From Volvox africanus (Eukaryota > Chlorophyta > Chlorophyceae > Chlamydomonadales > Volvocaceae): a DNA stretch of 64,000 nt. Shown here one piece after another: positions 23,852 through 34,854 of this stretch (the first letter of the stretch is position 1; the number at the start of each line of letters is the position of its first letter). Under the pieces are notes generated by a model. The model searched no databases and was not told the DNA's origin. It saw only the letters and a list, made by a program, of their open reading frames with translations. Position numbers and translations under genes: made by a program. The stretch covers positions 62,001 to 126,000 of the forward strand of contig BSDZ01000008.1 in the NCBI GenBank assembly GCA_030268105.1. The letters are read 5' to 3'.

Positions 23852-26800
23852 ATGTTGACCAGCCGTGGATCGCTTGGACCGATCCCGACACGCAGCAACA
23901 TTTCCGGGACGGCTCTTCAACCAAAGCTGCTGGTCCTGAACGCGGGTAGCTCCAGCCTGAAATTCAAAATATTCGGTGTTGAGCCGCTCGTCGCGGGCGT
24001 GGGCGGCATGTTTGACCGCATCGGTGAGGGCCTATGACAACTAAACGGTCCCGACCTTGCCCTGCCCAGCCACATCACCTCCTCCCCATCGTTGTTGTAC
24101 CTCCCCAATCCACATCAGAAAATACTCACACAACCCAACCGCAACCCAACAGGCGATCCTGCAAACTGCACGCTGAAGGCCTCTGCTCCCGATCCGCTCG
24201 GCGGCAAGGCTCGCAAGTGGGAGGTCAAGCTGCCCGCCAGCGACCACACATCTGCGCTGCAGGAGATCCTCGGCTTCATATCCGACCACGTGTCTGGGTC
24301 GTTCTCCAGCGAGGTGGTCGCAGTGGGGCACCGGGTTGTGCACGGTCTGGACATCAGCGCCCCGGTGCTGCTGGACGCGGTGGCCCTGGACCGCATTCGG
24401 GAGGCCGCCGTATTTGCTCCACTGCACAACCCAGCCGGTCTGCAGGGCATAGAGGCGGCCAAGAGAGTGTTTGAGGGAGTGCCGCAGGTGGGGAGTGCCG
24501 GAGGCGGAAGAACAGTCTAAAGGTGGTCTCAACAACTAAGTAGTAACGACCCGCACTGCATTCACTTTGTTTGGTCGCCCCGGGTTGCGAAGTCGCTTTT
24601 CCCGGCGCGTTTCGAGTGGCCGGCCCGCGGCTGGGGTTCCCCCTACCTTTTAACATAATGGCATCGTTCGAGTCGTCGTGTGCCGTACGCAGGTGGCTGT
24701 GTTCGATACGGCGTTTCATGCAACCATGCCGCCATACGCGTACATGTATGGCATCCCGTACGATCTGTACGACAAGCATCAGATCCGTCGGTACGGCTTC
24801 CACGGGACCAGCCACAAGTACCTGGTTGATCAGGCTGCGGGTGAGGGTGGAGGTCCATCAAGTGCATGCCCCTGCTCTGAGGCCCGCGTCTGCGGCCGCT
24901 GTGCTGTGTCTCCGCCCGAGGCCCCCTCCCGCCGGTTCCCCCCTCTCTTCCCGCAGCCATGTTGGGGAAGTCCGTGTCCGAGACGAATGTGATTACCTGC
25001 CATCTCGGTGAGAAGGGAGCAAGGGGGAGCTGGGTTGTGATAAGCGGGGAAAGGATGCGGCAAGACGGAACGACGACCTTGCTGTTGACAACGCTGATCT
25101 CTGAAGCTGTCGGTGGGTAAAGCGGCTCACGTGACGTGACTGGGTCCATGGGATCGCTCACGCTTCCGGGCCCCTACCCGCCGCATGCCTTTCCGCCGCC
25201 TGAACAGGCAACGGCAGCAGCGTGGCGGCTGTGCAAAACGGCCGGTGTGTGGACACCAGCATGGGCATGACGCCGCTGGAGGGGTGAGTGCATGCAGGGC
25301 GGCAGGGCGGCCGGCCGGCCGGACGGGGGGATGGAGAGAAGGAGGGAAGGAGGGAAGGGAAGGAGTGGCGACATGGGCAGAACGGCGCTTGTGGCTGAAG
25401 GTTACGTGGCAGCTGATTCGGCAGCTCCCCCCTTGTCGCCAACTTCCTTTCCTTCTCCCGGGTATGCCCCCCTCTCCATTCTGTCCCCTCAGGTTGCTGA
25501 TGGGCACTCGGTGCGGCGATGTGGACCCCGCCGTGGTGCTGCACATCGAGAGCCAGCTGGGGCTGTCGGCCAAGGTGTGGGGCTATTGGGGACAGGGGGG
25601 TGGGGAGAGGGTGGGCGGGGGGGGATGGGGTTCAGAAGACGTTGCTTGTGGGGCAGGTTGTTGGCTGCAGCCCGGAGGTGGGCTGTAACGCAGTGCAACA
25701 TACCTCAGCGCCTTCCATCCCTCCGTTGTACCAATTAGGTTTCGGGTTCCCTACCCGTCCTCTTCCTCTCGGCCCCCCCTTGAATATGGCATCGCCCTGA
25801 ACTCGAATAACCATTTCCACTCATGTACCTGTCCACGCGGCTGCATCCTTGCCGTCGACGTCGCGCGCGCCCCACCTGATTCTGCTGCTGCTGCTGCGTT
25901 GCTGGCAAAGGAAACGGATAACCTGCTCAACAAAAAGTCGGGTACGTGACAGGGTTTGTTGGATGGAATTACAATTATGGGGTATGAATGGATGTGGAGT
26001 GACCCGGTGCAGTTCACTTGCTTCCCTCCCTCCCTCCCTCCTCCCTCCTCCCTCCTCCCTCCTCCCTCCTCCCTCCTCCCTCCTCCCTCCTCCCTCCTCC
26101 CTCCTCCCTCCTCCCTCCTCCCTCCTCCCTCCTCCCTCCTCCCTCCTCCCTCCTCCCTCCTCCCTCCTCCCTCCTCCCTCCTCCCTCCTCCCTCCTCCCT
26201 CCTCCCTCCTCACTCCTCACTCCTCCCTCCTCACTCCTCACTCCTCACTCCTCACTCCGGGCACGCCGGCAGCGAGTCCTTCAAAATTGCTCTTGACCCC
26301 CTCTCCCTGTCACGTCGCCATCAAAAACGTACGTCCCTCCCCCCCCCCTTGCTGCGACCCGTCTGTGCCCTGTTACGACACTGCGCAGGTCTGCTGGGTG
26401 TCACGGGGTCCAGTGACCTGCGGGCGGTCATTGAGGCGGCGCAAAGAGGGGAGGCGCGCGCGCAGCTTGGACTGGACATGCTGGTCCATCGAATCAAGAA
26501 ATACATCGGCGCATACACGGCAGTGCTGGGCGGAAAGGTAGGGAATGCGGCGTTACCGCTAGAGGGGGTAAGGTGGTGAGGAGATGGCTGCTATGTCGTC
26601 ACCCTCACCCGCCCGCAGCTTTGAATAGCTTTGCAATTCGGGGATGTTTGCGTCGTCGCACCTCCCCACCCCTCGTTTTACCTCACCCCTCTGCACACAG
26701 GTGGATGCCGTGATATTTTCGGCGGGCATCGGCGAAAACTCTTCCCTGCTGCGGGGTCTGGTGCTGGAGGGGCTTCAGGGTTTGGGTCTGGAGGTGGACC

Positions 26801-26967
26801 CTGAACTCAATGAGCAGGCAGTGGGGGGCCGGCAAGGGATCATCAGCACCCCGGGCAGCAGGGTGAAGCTGCTGGTCATTCCCACCGACGAGGAGCTGTC
26901 CATCGCCCAGCAGACGTTGCAGGTGGTGGGGGCGGGGAGCGCCAGTGCCGGGGCCATGGCGGCTTGA
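23852..26967 (+). CDS. ACK: Acetate kinase, organelle-targeted
   Basis: Acetate kinase transfers the phosphate of acetyl phosphate to ADP, giving ATP and acetate, the last step of the PAT-ACK route. I resolve nine exons: 23852-24023, 24153-24487, 24693-24840, 24957-25007, 25208-25283, 25493-25574, 25911-25941, 26389-26537 and 26701-26967. They total 1311 nt, or 436 residues. Family signatures appear in order: [14 protein letters not shown] near the N-terminus, [21 protein letters not shown], the CHLGNGSSV loop with [10 protein letters not shown], and FSAGIGENS near the C-terminus. The N-terminal ~20 residues (basic, Ser/Thr-rich) precede the family core and look like a targeting peptide. The gene is head-to-head with PAT. 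Intron 7 holds a long CCCTCCT repeat. No missing motif was seen. Confidence 0.95.
26023..26258. repeat. CCCTCCT heptamer array in ACK intron 7
   Basis: A nearly perfect tandem array of a 7-base pyrimidine unit, with CACTCCT variants at the right end, fills about 235 bases of the intron between exons 7 and 8. In the ACK transcript it is pyrimidine-rich. Confidence 0.9.
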
Positions 26968-29125
26968 TTCAAGGATACGTAGGATGCAAGGATAGAGATG
27001 GTTGACGGGGTGGGAGTAGGGGTTGGGTTAGAGAGGTGGGGATGAGAGAAGCTGTGTAGTTATGGAGGTGGCAGGGAGGTGGTGGTTCATGCCGCCTTGG
27101 CGAGCTTGATGGGCAGACAGAGCGGGTAGAAGATGGGAGCGGTGAGGGGGGGGTGCTCAGGGGTCGGAAGTTTCGCTGCGTTTTGCCTCTGGTGATGTCA
27201 CCGCCTGGGGGCACTGGCACGTTTACGTTGTCAGCTGGGCAGACACTTTTTTTCATGTTAGCGGCAGGGGTCTGCTCCGGGGAGGGGGAGGGGGAGGGAC
27301 TCCCCTTGATTGCTGCTATGTCGTGATTCATAGGTCCGTACGTCTGTTGTAGCTCGGCTCTGTCCCCGTGCGCCTGGACCATCTTTATATGGCGTTCAGG
27401 GCTCTTAAGGGCTTCAGGAAGGGGCCGTTCAGGGCTTCAATGTGATCTGTCTAGACATGTCTCTGATTCCATGCGTGCGGATATGTATGTACGTGCGTGC
27501 GTGTGTGTATGTTTGTGATAGCGATTGCCGGTGGCCGCTGGGTCCCCCCCCCATGTTGCCCTCGCCTCCGCGGAGGGTGTGTGCGGCACCCGCAGACGCA
27601 GTGGGGAGAGCGGCACCGGCAGACGCCTCATGAACATGGCTTTAATGGTTGGGGGGGGCTGCGTTGAGGGTTATATTTGTACGACTTCCCGATGTGTTTA
27701 AAACAGTAAAAGGCACTACCAGGGGTAGCGTCACTCCCCTATGTTGTCATAAGTGCTGCTTGATCGTCCCCACGTGCCCCCCCGTGTGGAATAGCAACAC
27801 CTTGTCCCAGGCCAGTCGAACCGAGCTTTTCACGGGCAAACAGGCAGTCAAAGATTTCACTGCAGGCGTACTGCTACCTACTTTAGATAAGTTTAATTTG
27901 ACCCCGGGTATATCATCAATAAAGTTAGAGTCGGGGCGCAAGACTTCTGCTCGGATAAAACTATTCGATAAATGAGCTCTGATTTTCTCGAACAAAATAT
28001 CGTCCGTTTTTCCTCTTGTAGTCCGTAGTGAGTTCCATCACCTGATCTCAAGTACCGAACCGGATGTCGGTCCTTTACAGCGGATGCGGTGCAGCTTCGA
28101 ATGCATCGCCGTACATTGACCCGTAATTCGTGACTTGTAATTCGATATATCTACAGATGCACCTCATGTACGAATGTAACCATGAAGGGGACATGGGATA
28201 GCCCCATCCCCCCAAAGGCCGCATATATTGTGTGGGTCAAACAGGGTTATTGCTATGCATCGCTGCTACCGGGGGCACACCTGCTACGTGCTGCGTCACT
28301 ATGAGTTCAGCCGTACATATACAAGACCGCCGTGCCCTGTGTACATCTTATCGCAATCACGTAATTGCGTCCAATACGCCCGAGGAAAGGTGAAGGGTTA
28401 CTCCGGGAGTCGGTCACTACTGGGACCACCCGTCAAACACCAGCTAATCGACGACTGCTATGTGCTAGGGGCGACTTCGTCGGTGCCTAGGAGGTCATGT
28501 CGCGTGCCGTACATGTAATTCCGGCACGCATATTATATTTATGTTGGAAGGGGACTTTGGATCCGCACTGCAGTAATGTCGCAGGTGGGGTGGGCCCCTA
28601 GCCTGCCAGCTCCTGGGCCGGTACCCAGGTCGGGCCCCCCCTCGCCGCTGCGCCGTGTCCTCCATCTCACACTTGAGTGCTCACCGAGAAGCCGCCCTCC
28701 CCCGCATCGTGCTTGACCCTCGCCGGCTTCTGAAACCAGGGAGTGCCGATCAAAAGCCCGGTTTCGGAGGTCCGTCGTCCCAATCACACCCATCAAAGGA
28801 AGGCCGGGTCTTTCCACCACTAACGTCGAGCAAACATCCTGCAACACTACTTGCCCCCCGGGTATTGCGTCCGAGCTGCATCAGCTGTACGTACCTGCTG
28901 TCTGAGAGCACTAACTCCTCCCTTTTTTCACTCCAAGCTGTCACCCAGTTGAACTAGCTTCCCCAATATACGCAATAACCGCCAATCAGAATCACCACCA
29001 CGACCACGAGCAGGATAGCAACCAGTGCGCCTGAGAGCGTCTCGCCAGCACCACACAGCACAAGAGCGCCCACTTGCGCGTACAGCAAGCTCTCCCTCCA
29101 TGGGGGAGAGGTAGTCCCTCTTTAA
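26968..29125. other. Non-coding stretch between ACK and the PPR gene
   Basis: The ACK and PPR genes converge here, so most should be 3' UTR. TGTAA on the plus strand occurs at 28136-28140 and 28175-28179, and on the minus strand at 28079-28075. Open frames are short and match no family I know. I see no gene. Confidence 0.5.
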
Positions 29126-31480
29126 TCATTTCCCCAACACGGACACATATTTCCGTGAGGTGCCTCCGGCGGTGGCAGACACGGGCCCGGGAGAGAGCGA
29201 CGGCAGCGGGCTGGGCACAAAATCGGCATTGGCGGCCAGGGCCATTGCTGCCATGCCGCCGTCGGGCGGCCCCGGTTGACCCCAAGCAGCACGGGAACGG
29301 TGTCGCCCAGGTGGAGGTGGCGACGCCGTCGCGGGGCCAGGACCGGTTCGCGGACTGTTCGCCGTACCCAGCATTACTGACTGTGCCCCTACCGCTGCCG
29401 CCACCGCCGATGTCACCTCCAATCCTGGCTTGGGGGCAATGGGGTCATTTAGCGGCGGCAGCGTACTGCTGGGTACTGCCGACGCCGACGCCAACGACGC
29501 CGCTGCGGAAAATGACGTTGTTGGAAGTACTATGCGTATACCATTCCCAGGGCCGCTAGTACTGCCGCCGCCAATGCCGCGGTTCGTCACCATGCTGCGG
29601 AGGGATGTACGATTATGGCTGCTGCCGAGCGACGCCGCCGAGGACTGACCGTACAAGTTTGCGGGCTCAATTGCCAACGTTAGCGCCATCGGGACGCCAC
29701 CACTTTCGGTGGCGCCGTCGGTACCGCCAGCAGCCCCAGCTGCTTGCGCTGCCGCTACCACCGCGGAGTACGGCGTTCCGCCAGGACCAGCGGTGACTGC
29801 GTCCATGGTTTGTATCTGCGCCCACACTGGCGGGTCATGATAGCCCGTGGAGGCAGCAGCTGGCGGCGGCGCTGCGGTGCCGCAGCTGCCAAGCGCAGAG
29901 CGGAACGACACCCCGCCAACGCTGCCTTGTCCTCCAGAACCCAGCACTGGCAGCGGCCGTGTCGATAGCTGCTTGAGAAGTTGCTTCACGGAGGCAGCGC
30001 GGGATTGCACTTCAGACTGAGACGCACCGATGCTGCCAACGCAGCCGCCTACTTGTGCCGCTGCTCCCGCCGCCGCTGGGGCCCCAACAACCAGCGACGG
30101 GCTAACAGCAAGCGAGGACCCTCCGCTCCGCTCTCCTGCCGCCGCTGCCGCTGCCGCTGCAGGACCCCCACATGTCCCCTGACCAAACCAGGGCCCTTGA
30201 CTAGTGACTGCGACATTGGGACTGCACGTCGGCTGGAAAGAGCCTGATGGCGACGGCACATCGCCGCCGACGTTGCGCCCAGCTGCAGCCCCGTACCCGT
30301 GCCCGTATCCTGGCTCGATATCGTGCCCACCTGAGGGTGCCCCCACTACCACGGATCTCGCCAACGACCTCGCGCTGCTGGTGAGGCTGAGGGAGGCTGT
30401 CGGGGTGGGGGGCAGCATGCCGCTGTTGGGGCCGCCGGCCGCCCCCCGGGTGAGGGACTTGGAGGCCCAGCTACCTAGTCCTCCCAGCTTCTCCAGGGCC
30501 AGAAGCTCCTCCTGCTGCAGAATCTGATGTACAAGGTGGTGGGTTTGGAGGGCAGGTAGAACGTGTAAACGAAAACCCGGGATGATAACACGGGGGGGGC
30601 CGGTAAACTGGCCGGCTTTACTACCCGGAGTTGGGGCCTTATGGTTCAGGGCCTTGGGACGAGCAGGAGAAGAGGAGAGGCGCATAAAAGGCACACGAGA
30701 ACTGTGGGTAAGATGGAGGGCACATATAAGACGTATGAGGTCCCTCCGCGGGCTTAGTGGCGGAGACCGCAACACGGGGAGGAGGCTTGAGGAAAGCCAT
30801 CCAGCCCCACCCCCACCCCCATCCCTGGGGTGGAGCGATGGTGGATCATCGAAAGTGGGCCTTACCTCCAGATGGTCCAGGTACATGACGCGCATGGCAT
30901 CGTATGGCGCCGGTCGCAAGTTTCTGGGAAGTACTACCTTGTGCTCCTGACGAGCCTGCAATGTGCGTCAGGGGAGATGGCAGGGGGGCAGGGGAGAGAG
31001 GGTTTGGGTTCACTAACCCACTAACGGCGGCCCGGTTTCATCCGCCTTCACACTACCCAGGGCCCCCTCTTGTAACACCCCGCTCCCTCCCCCGCCGTCA
31101 CCGCCATCACCGATTCTCAATGTCGGGCGGCTTATTGCCGCCCACCGCCTCACACTCGCCTCCCCCAGCCCACCCATGCACGTACTCAGCGCACCCACCT
31201 GCTTCATGGCCTTGTCGTCCCACAGCTGCGCAACGTCGATGGTGGCCATCAGCTCGCCGTACGTCTCGTCATCAAACTCCACGCCTGTCTTTTGAACCCA
31301 GGAGGCGATCTCCAGAGCCTTCTCCAGCATACCCGCCTGAGCGGCAGGCAGTTGCAATAGCAGAGCGACACCCTTCATTCCACATGTCCCGAACCCCAGC
31401 GTCTGAGTCGTCCCTCACCCTGTTGCTGTTGCATATTCAGTCCAATCTCTCCCCACCTCGCGCTGTTCGTCCATCCCCCC

Positions 31481-31528
<48 letters not shown>

Positions 31529-34500
31529 GATGGCAGGCATGTATGAGGTGATTGTAAGTGGCGATGGACGCGGGCACCGTCTCGTGTGCTGACCTGCCCG
31601 CCACCAGGTGTTCGAAGATGTGGAGGGCGCGGTCCAGAGCACGACCCACCACACAAGCCTGGGTGGGGAGGGGATGTGAAATGAGGGGGACCGCGGCAGG
31701 TGGGGAAGGGGAGCAGAGAGCGGTTTCAGAAGGCGAGAGCCAAAAGAATACACGCATGGCAGCGTCGCATGAAATACGGCAGGAATAAACCCTCACGCTT
31801 ACATACACGCGCACGGTTTGGATCCTCGCGGCCGGGGCGGCGAGAGGTCGCCATTTAGCAGTTATTACGGGAACTCGGCACTCGTCCGGCATTGGCAGCC
31901 GTCTCTACAGCCGCCGCCAACGGAGCCAACGGTAACTTCCGCGTCTTTCTCCCCTACATTAAATCGTTCGACTTCTGATCCCATCATTCGCGTCACCCCA
32001 GGGCATCATCCTGGCGCTGCCCGGACTCCACACCGCATCAAGCCCAGCCGGCCCCCGACCGCCCGCTATGCGAGCACCTGGATGAGCGCCGTGTGCGTCT
32101 CCAGAGACGCCGGCACGTCATCGTCCTGCATCTGTGCGTACAGCGCCTGCGCCTCCCGCCATCTGCCAGCCCGCCCCGCGGCCCCCAGCAGTCCGTTGTA
32201 AATGCGGGTGCAATCCGCCAGGTGCAGCTCTGACAGGGCGGAGAACACCGCGAGGGCGGCCTCGAAGGAGGGGGCCTGGTGCATGGCGGACTCGCATACC
32301 TGCACCGGGGTGGGAGTGGGGGTGGGGGTGGTCAGGATCAGGGTAAACAAGCGGCCCAGACACAAGGGGAGGGCGAGGTGGGCCGCGTCTTGAATATGGC
32401 TGTTTGTAGACGAGGAATGGGGAGCGGGTGCGGTGGTAGGAAAGAGGCAGAGCGGATAAGGTATGGAAGGGACTTGGTGGTGTGGCAGCATGGGATAGAG
32501 CGAGTGGGTGGGGCTGGGAGGTCCCCATCGGAAGACGCATGTACACGAAGAAGCCACACAAAGGGCAGGAAAAGGAGGACTCTTGGGGCTCTCACGAACA
32601 CACATGTGAGGGAGAGGAGCCCGAGGAGGCCGCCTGGATCCCACCTGCAGCAGCGCCTCAATGACCTCCTCATTAGCTGTACGACCACCCGCCTCCAGGG
32701 CCTGATGTGAGGGGATGGGGTGGGGCCGGGGAGATCTCGTGAACCGCGACCGGGATTCACAGCCGTTTGATCCTTGCCGTGGTGGTAACCTACAAAGCCG
32801 CCAGGTATCGAAGACAGTGAACAGTCCATCAGTCGGGTCGAGGGAAGGTGCATGTCCCCCTCGGCGCAATGATGCCCCCCAGTACCCCCCAGTGCCCAAC
32901 ACCGCCAGGTGGGAGCCCAATCGCCCCCTTCCTGCACGCACTTGCACCGCGTCGATGGCCTCGCGGTAGGCCCCTCTACGCTTGTAGTTGCACGCCTGCG
33001 GGCGCGAGGGTGAGTGGGTCCGTCCTACATATTAGCTTGTTATTTTGTCAGTAGTTTGGCTTCCTAAAACAATGCCCCCTTCCCTTCCCCCTGCACATAC
33101 GTGTTTGTGTTCCTTCCTATTTGCTCACACGTACTCCTTTCGAGACTTAAGGGGTCTTGACAAAGAGAGCAAAGACAGATTGCCAGACAAACAGACAAAC
33201 GCACCTGCAGCACCATGAGGACCGAATAGCTGTTGGGCCTTATCCCCATCTTGTTCCGCATCTCCGTCATCACCTCCACCGCCGCCTCCAATCTCCCCCG
33301 GCAGCCGAGTCCCGTCAGGACCAGGTTGGTGGTCAACAAGTCGGCTGAGAGACCCAGACTCCGCATTCGGCCAAACTGCTCGAGACAGCGCTGGTCCTGG
33401 GCCCAGTGTAGAAGCGGAGGGACAGGGAGCGGAGAAGATGGTGATGCAGGACATTACCAAAAAGGCCAAAAGACCGAAAAGGCTGAGCTGCTGCCTTTCC
33501 CCGAAACCGCCCGTCCCCAATATCCACCTCCACACAGCTGCCACTGGGTATCCCTCCAGGTGCGACACATCGATCTCCATATTCCCCGGGGGGTGGTCCG
33601 ACCCAATCCCACGTCCCAGCCCTAATGCCCGCTCCTCACTTGATATTCGGTAGCGCACACGAGTAGAGCCGCGTCAAACATGGCCTTCGAGGGGGGTGGC
33701 GATCCGCGGCTGACCACCAGGTCGAGCGCCGCCAAAGCCACTTCCGAGCAGCCTGCGATGTAGAGGAAGCCTTGCCTAAGCCAAATGATGGGTATCAAGC
33801 AATTGTTCAAATGGGGAGGAGGTGGAGGTGGAGGTGGAGGTGGAGGTGGAGGTGGAGGTGGAGGTGGAGGTGAAGGGTGAAGGGGGGGCGTTCCGGAAGG
33901 GTTCCCCGTGTGCCCTCATGGTTCAGAGGGGCCCCAAACACATGTACCCCCTCGACCCATCCCCTAACCAGCACACAGGCAAGATATGCCGCCCGTTGGC
34001 CTAAGTTGATAAGTTGATGAGGAAAGCTACCATGTCCTTATCATGTTGCTGCTCGCCCCTTGGAACGTGCCGGCACAGACGTGCGGTGACGCCTCCCTCT
34101 CCTCACCTAGTTGCCCACAACGTCAGGCCAATCGGCGCCAGACAATACCCACCTTGCCTCCCCAGCTCTCTTATCAGCGTCACGACGCTCGCTTCGTCCT
34201 CAAGCGCCTCATCGCTCAATACCGCTGCCACCGCCTCGCTCCAGGGAAAGGGGCGAAAGCGGCGCCCGAACCGCTCCCTGGCCCGATGCTCCGTCTCACG
34301 TACCCGGTGGTACTCCTGTGTACCGCCAGGGGCAGGGCCAGGTAGCAGGTGGCAAAGAGCAGAGGGGGAAATGATCGGGCGCACGACTGTAGACGTACGA
34401 TTGCATATACGTGTCTCTGTGTTTCATCCTTTTTGTGTGGATGCCCCACAACACAGCCCCACAACTTTTATGATATCCGGATTTGCTCAGACTGCCCGAG

Positions 34501-34854
34501 CTTTTCAAGAACCACATTGTTCGAACACGACCTGGTCCGACATACATAGTCCACCCTCTAGAGCGAGGACGAGGACGAAACATGTACGGCAGCTCCCATA
34601 ATGAAGACATCAACAGTACAAGAAACCACGCAACTGGCCAGAACTCCGAAGCCGTTCCTGCCGCATGGTTCATGCAGGATACCGGTTACCGAATACAGGA
34701 GACCAACGGACCTGTCCTGATGCGTGCGAACACCGTTACCCTCCCGGCAGCAGGTGTACCCTTGTGGATTACTCACAACAGTGCGACGTGCTAGGTCCTC
34801 AGCGCGAAAGTATATGGCCGCCATCTCATCTCCATTCGGTTGTGCTGGGTCCAT
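29126..34854 (-). CDS. Pentatricopeptide-repeat (PPR) protein with long low-complexity tail
   Basis: PPR proteins bind organelle RNAs and control their stability, processing or translation. I resolve 11 exons: 34854-34777, 34315-34107, 33775-33640, 33396-33205, 32995-32942, 32701-32645, 32299-32078, 31658-31527, 31336-31199, 30955-30866 and 30523-29126, or 901 residues. About seven degenerate PPR motifs cover residues ~95-435, for instance TRIYNGLLGAAGRAGRWREA and IATYNHLIHACHQ. From ~436 the protein is a 465-residue Gly/Ser/Ala/Pro-rich tail without a domain. Several introns are phase 0 and fall at Q|A or Q|V between motifs. The N-terminus is uncertain: an in-frame TAG lies just upstream of the ATG, yet the first residues do not look like a targeting peptide. 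The C. reinhardtii rbcL factor MRL1 is a PPR protein of broadly this architecture; that identity is a guess. Confidence 0.75.
31482..31526. repeat. CA/GT microsatellite at a PPR-gene splice donor
   Basis: A dinucleotide run of about 22 units. On the minus (coding) strand it reads GTGTGT and begins right after the exon ending at 31527, so the repeat itself forms the 5' splice site. Confidence 0.85.
33814..33871. repeat. GGAGGT hexamer array in a PPR-gene intron
   Basis: About nine tandem hexamers lie in the intron between the exons at 34315-34107 and 33775-33640. Confidence 0.85.

Noticed and set aside
25849..26579. Plus-strand frames of 207-230 codons with Leu/Pro/Ser repeats
   Set aside because: They translate the CCCTCCT array in ACK intron 7; the real ACK exons before and after are in proper phase without it.
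27649..27975. 108-codon plus-strand frame after ACK
   Set aside because: Its second half looks protein-like, but no family, splice context or cysteine/charge pattern supports it, and it overlaps the likely ACK 3' UTR.
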